Positions 15,581 through 24,763 are shown, counted from the first letter of the stretch. The stretch is 56,843 nt of DNA from Minwuia sp. (GCA_029213165.1 JARGNO010000006.1:54124-110966), one strand, 5' to 3'. The notes: a model not told the origin generated them from the sequence alone. Numbers and translations: made by a program.

Positions 15581-16465
15581 GTGGATTCCGTCCAGATTTA
15601 TATTTCGTTGTTCATCAACGGACTGGCGCTCGGCTGTATCTACGGCCTGATCGCGCTCGGCTTCGTGCTCATCTACAAGGCAACGGAGATGGTGAACTTC
15701 GCGCAGGGTGACCTGATGATGGTCGGCGCGTTCATCGCCTTCGGACTGATTGCCGGTTTCGGGCTCAATTTCTGGCTCGGCTTCCTGCTGACGGTCGTGT
15801 TCATGATCATCTTCGGCTTCCTGCTGGATGTGGTCGTGATCCGGCGGCTGATCGGCCAGCCACAGTTCTCCATCGTCATGGCGACCATCGGCATCGGTTA
15901 CGTGCTGCGCTTCGTCATGCCGTATGCCTTCAACGTGGAACAGATCGCCTTCCTGACGCCCTTCACCGGCAAGGCCGTGCAAGTGGCGGCGATGACGCTG
16001 GATGCGGGCAAGCTGGCGGCAGTTGTGGGGACACTGGTGCTCTGTGCCGGGCTCTACATGTTCTTCCAGCGCACGCGGATCGGTGTTGCCATGCAGGCGG
16101 CGTCGCAGAACCAGCTCGCCGCCTACTACATGGGCATTCCGGTGGCGCTGATCTTCTCGTTGATCTGGGGTATCTCCGCCGGTGTGGCGGCGATTACCGG
16201 TGTCATGATGATGCCGATCGCGAACGTCATGGACCCGTCCATCGGCTTCATCGCGATCAAGGCCTTCGCTGGCGCCGTCGTGGGCGGTTTCGGCTCCATT
16301 CCCGGTGCGCTGGTGGGCGGTATCATCATCGGTCTGGTGGAGCAGTTCTCCGATTATCTGCTCGCCCCCGGCTACAAGGACATCATGGTCTTCTCCGTGC
16401 TTCTGGCGGTGATGGTTGTCCGGCCGGAAGGCATTTTCTCCCAGATGGGCAGGAAGAAGGTCTGA
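15581..16465 (+). CDS. LIV-type ABC transporter permease (LivH-like)
   Basis: The start is GTG 15581 with AGGGGAGGAT upstream, giving 294 residues. It is an all-helical inner-membrane permease of the LivH class: an early GLALGCIYGLIALGFVLIY helix, ATEMVNFAQGDLMM, and the cytoplasmic coupling segment around ANVMDPSIGF..IKAFAGAVVGGFGSIPGA. It forms the translocation channel with LivM and is powered by LivG and LivF downstream. The LivM gene starts 4 bp after its stop. Family members import branched-chain amino acids, amides, urea or aromatic acids; the acyl-CoA ligase in this operon favours a carboxylic acid. Confidence 0.93.
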   Translation: MDSVQIYISLFINGLALGCIYGLIALGFVLIYKATEMVNFAQGDLMMVGAFIAFGLIAGFGLNFWLGFLLTVVFMIIFGFLLDVVVIRRLIGQPQFSIVMATIGIGYVLRFVMPYAFNVEQIAFLTPFTGKAVQVAAMTLDAGKLAAVVGTLVLCAGLYMFFQRTRIGVAMQAASQNQLAAYYMGIPVALIFSLIWGISAGVAAITGVMMMPIANVMDPSIGFIAIKAFAGAVVGGFGSIPGALVGGIIIGLVEQFSDYLLAPGYKDIMVFSVLLAVMVVRPEGIFSQMGRKKV

Positions 16466-16469
16466 TCCG

Positions 16470-17645
16470 ATGCGCTTTGTTTTCAAGACACGCTACGAAC
16501 AGGACCTGCGGCTCTGGCGCCACAAGGGCGACCTGATCGGCTATGGCATCTTCCTGGCGGCGCTGCTGGCGCTGCCGATGTTCGCGGGCGTCTACTACGT
16601 GGGTGAGGCCAATCTCTGGCTGATCTATTCCATCGCGGCAATGGGACTGATGATTGCCGTCGGTTTCACCGGCATGGCCAGCCTGGGGCACTCTGCCTTC
16701 CTTGGTATCGGTGCCTATACCCATGCCTATCTGCTGCAGAACGGGGTGCCATTCGTATTCTCGCTGCCGCTGGGCGGGTTGCTTGCCGGGGCGATCGGTG
16801 TTGCCGTGGGCTTCCCGACATTGCGGATGCACGGCATCTACCTGGCCATCGCCACGCTTGCCGTTGCGCTGATCACGCAGGAGATCATGTCGAAGTGGTC
16901 GTCGGTCACCGGCGGCTTCGACGGGTTGCCTGTTGCCGCGCCCGATTTCCTCTCCATTCAGTCGGAGGCGATGTATCAGGGGGAATGGTTCTCGGTGGGC
17001 GGACTGCATGTCGGCTGGACCGAACTTTGGTCTCCGGTTTCGCTCTACTACATCTGCATCGTCGTGCTGGTACTGGCCGCCCTGATCGCGCGGAACCTGC
17101 TGCGCAGTCCCACGGGCCGCGCCTTCGTTGCCATCCGCGATTCAGAGATTTCCGCCCAGTCGATGGGCATCCATCTGGCGTACTACAAGACAACGGCGTT
17201 TGGCATCAGTGCCTTCGTCACCGGTCTCGCCGGCGGGTTGTTCGCGCACCAGATCTCGCATCTGGCACCGGACGCGTTCAACATCTTCATTTCCATCGAA
17301 CTGTTGCTGATCTGCGTTGTCGGCGGCATCGGGACCATCCAGGGGGCGGTGCTGGGCGCTGCATTCCTGATCATGCTGCGGTCCTTCATCCCGATCATGC
17401 GCGATGAGGTCACGGCCGGGGCTGGTGGTGTCGAGATGCTGGGCGGGCTGGTCCGCTTCGTCAATTCGCCGGGTCTGGAAGCCGCGATCTTCGGTGCGCT
17501 GCTGGTGGTGTTCATCATCTTCGAACCGATGGGGCTGTATGGCCGCTGGCTGAAGGTGAAGACCTACTTCGACCTGTTCCCGCTGTACAAGAAATCGACC
17601 TTTGCGCGGCAGAAATCCTATGTGAAGACGGAGCGTTTGCGGTGA
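16470..17645 (+). CDS. LIV-type ABC transporter permease (LivM-like)
   Basis: The 391-residue protein starts at ATG 16470, 4 bp after the LivH-like gene. It shows the LivM-class core: VGFTGMASLGHSAFLGIGAY, AVGFPTLRMHGIYLAIATLA, SPTGRAFVAIRDSEISAQSMGI with the EAA-like coupling loop, and VGGIGTIQGAVLGAAF. The N-terminal 35 residues are polar and cytoplasmic, and the C-terminus is a basic tail. Its last codon overlaps the GTG of the ATPase gene (GTGA). Together with LivH it makes the membrane pore. Confidence 0.93.
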   Translation: MRFVFKTRYEQDLRLWRHKGDLIGYGIFLAALLALPMFAGVYYVGEANLWLIYSIAAMGLMIAVGFTGMASLGHSAFLGIGAYTHAYLLQNGVPFVFSLPLGGLLAGAIGVAVGFPTLRMHGIYLAIATLAVALITQEIMSKWSSVTGGFDGLPVAAPDFLSIQSEAMYQGEWFSVGGLHVGWTELWSPVSLYYICIVVLVLAALIARNLLRSPTGRAFVAIRDSEISAQSMGIHLAYYKTTAFGISAFVTGLAGGLFAHQISHLAPDAFNIFISIELLLICVVGGIGTIQGAVLGAAFLIMLRSFIPIMRDEVTAGAGGVEMLGGLVRFVNSPGLEAAIFGALLVVFIIFEPMGLYGRWLKVKTYFDLFPLYKKSTFARQKSYVKTERLR

Positions 17646-18400
17646 CCTTCTTCAAGGCGGACAAACTGGCGATCCATTTTGGCGGTGTTAAGGCCGTGGA
17701 TGGGGTCGATTTCGAGATTGCCGAGGGCGAGATCTTCACGATCATCGGGCCGAACGGTGCGGGCAAGACGACGATCTTCAACCTGATCAGCCGCATCTAT
17801 GAACCGACCGAAGGCCAGCTGATCTTCAATGACGAGGACATCACCAATACAGCACCGCATCTGATCGCCGGGCGGGGTATCGCACGCACGTTCCAGAACA
17901 TCGAACTGTTCGAACAGGCGACGGTGCTTCAGAACCTGCTGATCGGACGCCACGCCCATCGCAGCGGCAACCTGCTGGCCAATATCTTCTTCCTGCCCTC
18001 CACCCGGCGTGCCGAACTGGCGCATCGCGAGGAGGTGGAGAAGGTGATCGAGTTCCTGGACCTTGCCCGGTACCGCGATCAGCGCATCGCCAACCTGCCC
18101 TATGGCGTGCGGAAGGTGGTGGAGCTTGGCCGCGCACTCTGTACCGAACCGAAGCTGCTGCTTCTCGATGAGCCGTCGTCTGGCCTGAATGTCGAGGAAA
18201 CCAGCGACATGGCGTTCTGGATCAAGGATATCCGGGACCTGCTGGGGATCACCGTGCTGATGGTCGAACATGACATGAGCCTGGTGAACCGGGTCTCCGA
18301 CCGCGTTCTGGCACTGAACTATGGCCGCGTCCTCACGCTTGGCAGCCCTTCCGAGGTGCAGTCGAACGAAGAGGTCATTCGCGCGTATCTGGGGGGCTGA
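17642..18400 (+). CDS. LIV-type ABC transporter ATP-binding protein (LivG-like)
   Basis: The 252-residue ATPase starts at GTG 17642, overlapping the permease stop by 4 bp. Walker A is GPNGAGKTT, Walker B is LLLLDEPSSGLN and the switch His lies in VEHDMS. The ABC signature departs from LSGGQ and reads LPYGVRKVVELGRAL, a known pattern of LivG-type subunits. The insertion around residues 105-125 (HRSGNLLANIFFLPSTRRAE) is also typical of LivG. It pairs with LivF at the cytoplasmic face. Confidence 0.93.
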   Translation: MTFFKADKLAIHFGGVKAVDGVDFEIAEGEIFTIIGPNGAGKTTIFNLISRIYEPTEGQLIFNDEDITNTAPHLIAGRGIARTFQNIELFEQATVLQNLLIGRHAHRSGNLLANIFFLPSTRRAELAHREEVEKVIEFLDLARYRDQRIANLPYGVRKVVELGRALCTEPKLLLLDEPSSGLNVEETSDMAFWIKDIRDLLGITVLMVEHDMSLVNRVSDRVLALNYGRVLTLGSPSEVQSNEEVIRAYLGG

Positions 18401-18403
18401 ACG

Positions 18404-19177
18404 GTGAGTGAACCCATTCTGAAAGTCTCCAACGTCGAGACCTACTACGGTCCGATCATGGCCATTCGGGGTGTCAGCATCTCGGTCAACGAAGGTGACA
18501 TCGTCACGGTCCTGGGCTCCAACGGCGCCGGCAAGACGACGATCCTGAAGACGATTTCCGGCGTCATGGACCCGCGCAAGGGCAAGGTGACGTTCCAGGG
18601 CGAGGACATCACGTCGCGTGAACCCGACTGGGTGATGCGGCGTGGCATCAGTCACGTGCCGGAGGGGCGGGAGGTCTTTCCGTTCCTGTCTGTGCAGGAA
18701 AACCTGCGCATGGGGGCCTTCACCCGCAAGGACGCCAAGGGTGTGGCTGACGACATCGACATGGTCTTCAACTATTTCCCGGTCCTGAAGGAGCGGCGCG
18801 AACAGCCCGCCGGCCAGCTTTCCGGTGGCGAGCAGCAGATGCTGTCGATCAGCCGGGCACTCATGTCGCGCCCGAAGGTGATGCTGCTGGATGAGCCGTC
18901 ACTGGGCCTGAGCCCGCGTCTGGTGAAGGAAATATTCGAGATCATCGTGCGCCTGAACAAGGAACGCGGCGTGACCATGCTGCTGGTGGAGCAGAATGCC
19001 AACATGGCGCTGAAGACAGCGGATTTCGGTTACGTGCTGGAAGTCGGACGGATTGTCATGGAAGACCCGTGCGAGAAGCTGATCCAGCGGGAGGACATCC
19101 AGGAGTTCTATCTGGGTGTGAAGGATGAGGGCGCACGCGGCGAGCGGCGCTGGAAGAAGAAGAAACTCTGGCGATAG
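18404..19177 (+). CDS. LIV-type ABC transporter ATP-binding protein (LivF-like)
   Basis: The 257-residue second ATPase starts at GTG 18404, 3 bp after LivG. It has Walker A GSNGAGKTT, signature LSGGEQQMLSISRAL, Walker B VMLLDEPSLGLS and a VEQNANMAL H-loop in which Gln replaces the usual switch His, as is normal in LivF. The C-terminal 20 residues are very basic (ARGERRWKKKKLWR), beyond the usual LivF end. The acyl-CoA ligase gene follows after about 75 bp and is likely in the same transcript. Confidence 0.92.
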   Translation: MSEPILKVSNVETYYGPIMAIRGVSISVNEGDIVTVLGSNGAGKTTILKTISGVMDPRKGKVTFQGEDITSREPDWVMRRGISHVPEGREVFPFLSVQENLRMGAFTRKDAKGVADDIDMVFNYFPVLKERREQPAGQLSGGEQQMLSISRALMSRPKVMLLDEPSLGLSPRLVKEIFEIIVRLNKERGVTMLLVEQNANMALKTADFGYVLEVGRIVMEDPCEKLIQREDIQEFYLGVKDEGARGERRWKKKKLWR

Positions 19178-19252
19178 GGGTCCTGATCCCGGGAGCCTTC
19201 CCGGGAACTGTCAAAGGACCGCTTCGTGCAACGGGAGAAGGCGGAGCAGATC

Positions 19253-21127
19253 ATGACCGCAAGGCTTACCGAGACCCGACAGATGGCTGACGATGGCCGT
19301 GAACTGATCCTGGTTGACGATCCGGACTCCCGGACCGTGCCTCAGATGTTCTGGCATCGCGTCACCAACTGGTCGAACAGGATTGCCATGCGCAAGAAGG
19401 ATCACGGGATCTGGAAGGCGATCACCTGGGCAGAGTTCGGCGAAAAGGCGCGCAACGTCGGCATGGCGCTGGACAAGCATGGGGTCGCCAAGGGCGATGT
19501 CGTTGCCGTGTTGTCCAACACGCTGCCGGAATGGATGTTCACCGACATGGGCATTCAGGGCGTCGGTGCCGCCTGCGCGGGTATCTACCCCACGGATGCG
19601 GCGGCCCAGGTCGAGTATCTGGTGAATGACTCCCGAACCGGCGTGATCTTCGTCGAGGATGAGGAACAGCTCGACAAGGTCCTGAGCGTGCGGGAGCGCT
19701 GCCCCAGCCTGAAGCTGATCGTTGTCTTCGACATGGAGGGACTGGCGACCTTCGACGACGCCATGGTTGTCAGCTTCGCGGAGTTCCTGGCCGGTGGTCA
19801 GGCGCATTCTGATGCGAATCCGGGGCGCTGGGAGGAATTGCTGCAGCGCGCCCAGCCGGAAGACATGGCGATCCTGGTCTATACATCCGGCACCACCGGG
19901 CCGCCCAAGGGCGCGATGATCAGCCATGACAACCTGTGCTTCCAGATGGTCAATGGCACGCAGATCCTGCCGCAGGAAACGGGTGGGGAGCGTGTGGCGT
20001 TCCTGCCGCTTTGCCACGTTGCGGAGCGGACACTGACCTATTTCTCGCTCTACACCGGCAATATCGCGAATTTCATCGAGAATCCGGAGACGGTCTTCGA
20101 GAATATCCAGGAGATCCAGCCAACGACCTTCTTCGCGGTGCCGCGGATCTGGGAGAAGCTCTATTCGCAGATCAACATCGCTGTTCGGGACGCCACCAAA
20201 CTGCAGCAACTGGCCTACAAGGTCGCGATCAACTGGGGCTTTGCCGTTGCCGACAGGAAGCTCGCCGGGGAAGAACCGTCGTTCATCGAGAATCTGAAGT
20301 TCCGGATCGGTCGTTTCCTGGTGTTGCGCAATATCCGCAACGTTCTCGGACTGTCGCGGGTCGACTGGGTCGGCACGGGCGCTGCGCCGATCTCGCCACA
20401 GCTGATCCGCTGGTACATGGCGCTGGGCATCGAGATGCTGGAGCTCTATGGTCAGACCGAGAACACGGGCCTCGCAACCACGAACCTGCCGGGCGACATC
20501 AAGCTTGGAACCGTTGGCCGCTGCGCGCGCTACGCCGAATGCAAGCTCTCGCCGGAAGGGGAGATCCTGCTGCGGGGACGCCACATCTTCATGGGTTACC
20601 TGAACCAGCCGGAAAAGTCGGCGGAGACGGTCGTGGACGGCTGGCTGCATACCGGCGACGTCGGTGCGATCGACAACGAAGGCTATGTGAAGATCACCGA
20701 CCGGATGAAGGACATCATCATCACCGCCGGTGGCAAGAACATCACCCCGTCGGAGATCGAGAACGAACTGAAGTTCTCCCCCTATGTCTCCGACGCCGTG
20801 ATCATCGGTGACCGGCGCAAGTATCTGACCGCTCTGGTGATGATCGATCAGGAAATGGTCGAGAAGTTCGCACAGGAACGCAATATCGCCTTCACCAGTT
20901 TCGCGTCGCTGGCGCGTGCGCCGGAAGTGGTTGAACTGGTGGCGGAGGAGATCGAGCGCGTGAACACCAAGTTTGCGCGGGTGGAGACGATCAAGAAGTT
21001 CCGCGTTCTGGACAAGCAGCTTGATCCGGAAGACGAAGAGGTCACGCCGACGATGAAGCTGAAGCGCAAGTTCGTCGAGAAGAAGTACGAGAGCCTGATC
21101 GACAGCATGTATTCGGAAGCGGCCTGA
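19253..21127 (+). CDS. AMP-dependent acyl-CoA ligase (long-chain fatty-acid type)
   Basis: I choose ATG 19253 with GGAG about 8 bases upstream, giving 624 residues; a GTG at 19226 would add nine. The ANL-superfamily signatures are present: P-loop-like VYTSGTTGPPKGAM, ELYGQTENTG, GWLHTGDVG and the C-terminal catalytic loop region (GGKNITPSEIEN). The long form with PTMKLKRKFVEKKY near the end is typical of FACL/FadD15-type ligases. It would activate a carboxylate to an acyl-AMP and then the CoA thioester. Its place between the importer ATPase genes and the binding-protein gene suggests activation of the imported acid. Confidence 0.92.
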   Translation: MTARLTETRQMADDGRELILVDDPDSRTVPQMFWHRVTNWSNRIAMRKKDHGIWKAITWAEFGEKARNVGMALDKHGVAKGDVVAVLSNTLPEWMFTDMGIQGVGAACAGIYPTDAAAQVEYLVNDSRTGVIFVEDEEQLDKVLSVRERCPSLKLIVVFDMEGLATFDDAMVVSFAEFLAGGQAHSDANPGRWEELLQRAQPEDMAILVYTSGTTGPPKGAMISHDNLCFQMVNGTQILPQETGGERVAFLPLCHVAERTLTYFSLYTGNIANFIENPETVFENIQEIQPTTFFAVPRIWEKLYSQINIAVRDATKLQQLAYKVAINWGFAVADRKLAGEEPSFIENLKFRIGRFLVLRNIRNVLGLSRVDWVGTGAAPISPQLIRWYMALGIEMLELYGQTENTGLATTNLPGDIKLGTVGRCARYAECKLSPEGEILLRGRHIFMGYLNQPEKSAETVVDGWLHTGDVGAIDNEGYVKITDRMKDIIITAGGKNITPSEIENELKFSPYVSDAVIIGDRRKYLTALVMIDQEMVEKFAQERNIAFTSFASLARAPEVVELVAEEIERVNTKFARVETIKKFRVLDKQLDPEDEEVTPTMKLKRKFVEKKYESLIDSMYSEAA

Positions 21128-21190
21128 TTGGTGCCACAAAAGGGTGAAACGCTTTGTCTGAAACGGAATTCTGATAGACTTGGTGTCACA
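21128..21190 (+). repeat. Direct repeats ahead of the binding-protein gene
   Basis: TTGGTGCCACA at 21128-21138 and TTGGTGTCACA at 21180-21190 differ at one base and start 52 bp apart, close to five helical turns. They flank a possible promoter region in front of the substrate-binding-protein gene, which is separated from the ligase gene by 107 bp. They may be operator half-sites; no regulator is identifiable in the window. Confidence 0.3.
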
Positions 21191-21234
21191 GAAACGGTCC
21201 TGAAGCAAACGGGACCGGAAACAGGGAGGATCGG

Positions 21235-22407
21235 ATGAAAAAGAAGCTTCTTGGCCTGGCTGCCGTGGCGGCCGCGGCAACAATGATCGCAGGCGCGGCG
21301 CAGGCCGCCGAGCGCGGCGTGACAAAGGATGAGATCCTGATCGGCACGCATACGGCGCTTTCCGGCCCGGTTGCGGTCTGGGGTGTCCCGTCGGTCGAAG
21401 GCATGCGTCAGCGGTTCGATGCGGTGAATGCCGAAGGTGGCATCTACGGTCGCAAGATCCGTCTGGTGGTTGAAGACAACGAATATCAGGTGCCCAAGGC
21501 TGTTCAGGCCGGCAACAAGCTGATCAACCGTGACCGCGTCTTCACGATGCTGTCCTCGCTCGGTACGCCGATGAACAATGCGGTGCTGCCGCGTCAGCTG
21601 GCTGCGGGTATCCCGAACCTATTCCCGTTCTCGTCTGCACGGCAGATGTTTGAGCCGTTCCACAAGCTGAAGTTTGCCGGTGGCTCGACCTATTACGATC
21701 AGATCCGCGCAGCGGTGAAGCTGTTCGCGGAAACGCGTGGCAAGACCAAGCCCTGCACGATGTACCAGGACACCGATTTCGGTCGCGAGATCGAATTCGG
21801 CGTCAAGGATCAGACGGAAGTCCTGGGGCAGTCAATCGTGGCCGAAACAGCCCACAAGCCGACGGACAAGGACTTCACTGCCTCCGTCACCAAGCTGCGT
21901 GAGGCCGGTTGCGATGTGGTCTACATGGGCACGATCGTCTCCGACACGATCATCCCCTATGTGACCGCGCGTTCCATGGGCTGGGATGTTGATTTCGTCG
22001 GTTCAATCTCGACCTACACGAGCTACACAGCCGGTGCAAAGGGTGGCGTGACCGAAGGCTACATGGCGATGACCGGTTTCCAGATGGCCTATGGCGACAA
22101 TCCGGATCCGCTGGTGAGCAACTGGTACAATGCCTACAAGGAGAAGTTCGGCAAGACCCCGGATTTCCCGGCTCAGCTCGGCTACATCTTTGCCGACATG
22201 ACGGTGATCGCACTGCAGAACGCCGGCAAGGATCTGACAGTCGACGCAATGATCAATGGCTTCGAGCAGATCAAGGGCTATCGCGATATCTTCGGTGGTC
22301 CTGTGCAGAGCTTCGGTCCGAAGAAGCGTCAGGGTTCCAACGAATCCTTCCTGTCGCAGGTCCAGGGCGGCCGTTGGGTCCGTATCGGCGAGAACATCGG
22401 TTACTGA
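21235..22407 (+). CDS. LIV-type ABC transporter substrate-binding protein (LivK-like)
   Basis: The 390-residue periplasmic protein starts at ATG 21235 with a strong GGGAGGA site. A signal peptide (MKKKLLGLAAVAAAATMIAG, cut near AQAAE) is followed by the type I periplasmic fold: EILIGTHTALSGP, AVNAEGGIYGRKIRLV.EDNEY, then TSYTAGAKGG. The ligand-contact residues do not match the leucine site closely enough to name a ligand. It delivers the solute to the LivHMGF pore. It is the last gene of the operon, with a terminator 30 bp beyond. Confidence 0.93.
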   Translation: MKKKLLGLAAVAAAATMIAGAAQAAERGVTKDEILIGTHTALSGPVAVWGVPSVEGMRQRFDAVNAEGGIYGRKIRLVVEDNEYQVPKAVQAGNKLINRDRVFTMLSSLGTPMNNAVLPRQLAAGIPNLFPFSSARQMFEPFHKLKFAGGSTYYDQIRAAVKLFAETRGKTKPCTMYQDTDFGREIEFGVKDQTEVLGQSIVAETAHKPTDKDFTASVTKLREAGCDVVYMGTIVSDTIIPYVTARSMGWDVDFVGSISTYTSYTAGAKGGVTEGYMAMTGFQMAYGDNPDPLVSNWYNAYKEKFGKTPDFPAQLGYIFADMTVIALQNAGKDLTVDAMINGFEQIKGYRDIFGGPVQSFGPKKRQGSNESFLSQVQGGRWVRIGENIGY

Positions 22408-22436
22408 TCCTCAGTCTGACGACTGTTGACGGAATG

Positions 22437-22468
22437 CAGGGGGCGGCCGCAAGGTCGGCCCCTGTTTT
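22437..22468 (+). terminator. Rho-independent terminator closing the LIV-type operon
   Basis: CAGGGGGCGGCC and GGTCGGCCCCTG form a 12-bp stem with one mismatch around a GCAA-containing loop, followed by TTTT. It lies 30 bp after the binding-protein stop codon and marks the end of the importer operon. Confidence 0.85.
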
Positions 22469-22519
22469 CGTTCCGGCTTCGTCCCTTGCGGAGACGGGCC
22501 AGCTTCCGGGGAGGAAATG

Positions 22520-22921
22520 ATGGCTGCCATTGACGAGTTGCATGACGAAACGCTGGCGCGGATTGCCGACGATACGCCCGTTGTCATGGTGAACCTGATG
22601 AAATTCCGTGAGGCCTCGCTGGATGGTGACGGCAGTGGCTGGGATGCCTACGTGCGCTATTCGAAGGGCGTGAACCATCTGATCCGCGGCGTTGGCGGCG
22701 GCATCATATGGACGGGCGACGCGAAGGGAGCATCCTTCGGCCCGGCGCGTTTCGGCGACTGGGACTTCGTTGCCCTGGTCCGCTACCCCTCGAAAGCCGC
22801 ATTCCGGTCCTTCATCACGTCGCCGGACTACGAGGCGCAGAATCATCATCGTCTGAATGGCTGTCTGGAACATGTCATCATCGCCTCCGAACAGGCCTAT
22901 GGCCGCTTCCGGGAGGACTGA
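22520..22921 (+). CDS. DUF1330-type ferredoxin-like fold protein
   Basis: The protein has 133 residues from ATG 22520, which sits 7 bases after GGGGAGG; an adjacent ATG at 22517 is too close to the site. It fits DUF1330/dimeric alpha-beta-barrel proteins: PVVMVNLMKFRE near residue 20, a GGIIWTGDA strand, and FVALVRYPSKAAFRSFITSPDY, where members have a VRYPSR..F..M..SPEY motif. The cellular role of the family is unknown. The gene starts just past the importer terminator and ends 4 bp before an epoxide-hydrolase-like gene, so the two form a unit. Confidence 0.8.
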   Translation: MAAIDELHDETLARIADDTPVVMVNLMKFREASLDGDGSGWDAYVRYSKGVNHLIRGVGGGIIWTGDAKGASFGPARFGDWDFVALVRYPSKAAFRSFITSPDYEAQNHHRLNGCLEHVIIASEQAYGRFRED

Positions 22922-22925
22922 TCGG

Positions 22926-23834
22926 ATGGCCACCAAAGCGATCCGCCATGTCGATATCCAGGCCAATGGGCTGCGGTTTCACTGTGCTGAATCTGGTGAC
23001 CCGGTCTCCCCCATGATCCTGTTCCTGCATGGCTTTCCCGAATTTTGGTACGCCTGGCGCAAGCAGTTGGAGACCCTGTCGGACGACTGGTTCTGTGTCG
23101 CGCCGGATTGCCGGGGGATCAATCTGACCGAGAAGCCACAGGATCTTGAGGGCTACGAGATCGGCAGTCTTGTGGATGATGTCGCGGGCATCATTGCGGC
23201 CTATGGCCGGGAGCAGGTGATTCTGGTCGGGCATGACTGGGGCGGGTTCATTGCATGGGAAGTGGCCATTCGCCGTCCCGACCTGATCGACCGCCTGGTG
23301 ATCATCAATTGCGCCCATCCGGGGATCATGAGTGAGTTGCTGCGTCAGCCCGAAAGCGCGCAGGTGACGCGCAGCCAGTACATGCTGGCCTTCCGCTCCG
23401 ATCAGGCCGAGATGCTGGTCAGTCGGGATGACTTCGCTGGTCTGCGCACCAATATCCTCGATCCCGGTGTGAAGGCCGGGCATCTGACGGAGGAGGACGT
23501 TGCCGCCTATGAGGCGCACTGGCGGATGCCGGGATCCCTGACAGGGGGCCTGAACTATTACCGCGCCAACAAGTCGGGCCCGCCAAGTGGTGACGATGCA
23601 GCACCGCGCTCGGTTGCCGAGACCCAGGTCCCGGTGCCGACGATGGTGCTCTGGGGGGAGGGTGATCCCTATTTCGCGCCGGAGAACCTGGACCGGATGC
23701 AGGAGGCCGGTTCTGATATCACGGTGCATCGCTATCCGGAGAATGATCACTGGATCGCGCATCAGATCCCGGACGAGATTTCCGCGCGGATCGCTCAGTT
23801 CGCGGGCAGGGACCTCACCCAGTCGACAATCTGA
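22926..23834 (+). CDS. Alpha/beta hydrolase, epoxide-hydrolase type
   Basis: The 302-residue protein starts at ATG 22926, 4 bp after the DUF1330 gene. The soluble epoxide hydrolase signature is complete: HGFPEFWYAW at 35-44, Asp104 in VGHDWGG as nucleophile, an Asp in LWGEGDPYFAPEN as acid and His275 in ENDHWIAH as base. Such enzymes open epoxides to vicinal diols; fluoroacetate dehalogenases share the same pattern, so that activity is an alternative. The last 40 bp overlap the opposing esterase gene tail to tail. Confidence 0.85.
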   Translation: MATKAIRHVDIQANGLRFHCAESGDPVSPMILFLHGFPEFWYAWRKQLETLSDDWFCVAPDCRGINLTEKPQDLEGYEIGSLVDDVAGIIAAYGREQVILVGHDWGGFIAWEVAIRRPDLIDRLVIINCAHPGIMSELLRQPESAQVTRSQYMLAFRSDQAEMLVSRDDFAGLRTNILDPGVKAGHLTEEDVAAYEAHWRMPGSLTGGLNYYRANKSGPPSGDDAAPRSVAETQVPVPTMVLWGEGDPYFAPENLDRMQEAGSDITVHRYPENDHWIAHQIPDEISARIAQFAGRDLTQSTI

Positions 23835-24763
23835 CCGGCCAGCCGCCGGGTCGGCGTCGGGCTGACGACGTCACCGGCAATGATGTGCTGCAGCTTGTCC
23901 TCGGCATCCGTGACCTGGATGACAGCCTTTGGCATACCACCCCACCGCTGATGTGTTGAATGCACATGCGGCACACTGATGACCTGGTCGTCGGGGGAAT
24001 GGACAAACAGTGCCGGCTGGGTGGCTTCTTCCAGCCTCAGGCGCTTCACATGATGAACGGCGGCCGCCATCGGCAGCAGCGCTTCTGCCGGATACCCGGT
24101 GGTCCAGGCCTGGCTGAATGCCGGATTTTCGCCTTCCCGAATGGGATTGATCTGTCCCATGAACAGCCGCAACAACTGCCGCGCCCAGGGGATGGTCAGG
24201 AAACGGGTGCCGTTCCGGCGAATCTCGAAGTTGGGCGAGATGAAGACAATGGCATCCATGTCCGCACGCATGTCGTCGCGCAATGCCGCCCAGGCGGCGA
24301 TGGTTGCGCCGGTGGACATGCCGAGGACAAGCACGCGCTCCCCCAGCACTTTCCCGACCTCCAGCGCCTCCGCCATGTCATCCAGCCAGTCATCGGCGGC
24401 CGGTTCCGACATGGCCGCGGCTGTTCTTCCGTGACCGGCGAGACGCGTGAAGTACAGGTTGGCATCCAGACCCTCCGCCACCAGATCGGGCAGCGGGCGC
24501 AGTTCCTGCTTGCTGGCTGAGAAGCCATGGATACTGACCACGGCCCAGGGTCGCCTGTCGCGGGCAGCCGGATCGCGCCAGACGACTTCCCTGGCCAGTC
24601 CTGTGCGAATGTCATTGAACCGCGCTTCCCGCCGCGCCAGGGTCCCGGCCAGATCCTGACCCAGTTCGCCGGGCCGATAGCTCACCCGATCCCGCACCCG
24701 CGCCCTGGGCCCAAGCAGGAACACCACGATCAGCAGTCCGATGATGATCAGCGCAATGGTCAT
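23795..24763 (-). CDS. Membrane-anchored alpha/beta hydrolase (carboxylesterase type)
   Basis: The 322-residue protein begins with one strong hydrophobic segment (residues 2-18, then basic RARVRDR), an N-terminal membrane anchor with the catalytic domain probably on the far side. The hydrolase domain has VVSIHGFSASKQE as oxyanion region, Ser150 in GMSTG as nucleophile, Asp in SPDDQVIS and His in KLQHII. This is the esterase/monoglyceride-lipase-like class. It converges on the epoxide-hydrolase gene with a 40-bp overlap and is divergent from the DUF6134 gene at 24835. Confidence 0.8.
   Translation of the reverse strand: MTIALIIIGLLIVVFLLGPRARVRDRVSYRPGELGQDLAGTLARREARFNDIRTGLAREVVWRDPAARDRRPWAVVSIHGFSASKQELRPLPDLVAEGLDANLYFTRLAGHGRTAAAMSEPAADDWLDDMAEALEVGKVLGERVLVLGMSTGATIAAWAALRDDMRADMDAIVFISPNFEIRRNGTRFLTIPWARQLLRLFMGQINPIREGENPAFSQAWTTGYPAEALLPMAAAVHHVKRLRLEEATQPALFVHSPDDQVISVPHVHSTHQRWGGMPKAVIQVTDAEDKLQHIIAGDVVSPTPTRRLAGQIVDWVRSLPAN

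Noticed and set aside
19211-21325. A 704-residue open frame antisense to the acyl-CoA ligase
   Set aside because: Composition is Arg/His/Asp-rich without a fold, and the plus strand carries complete ligase motifs.
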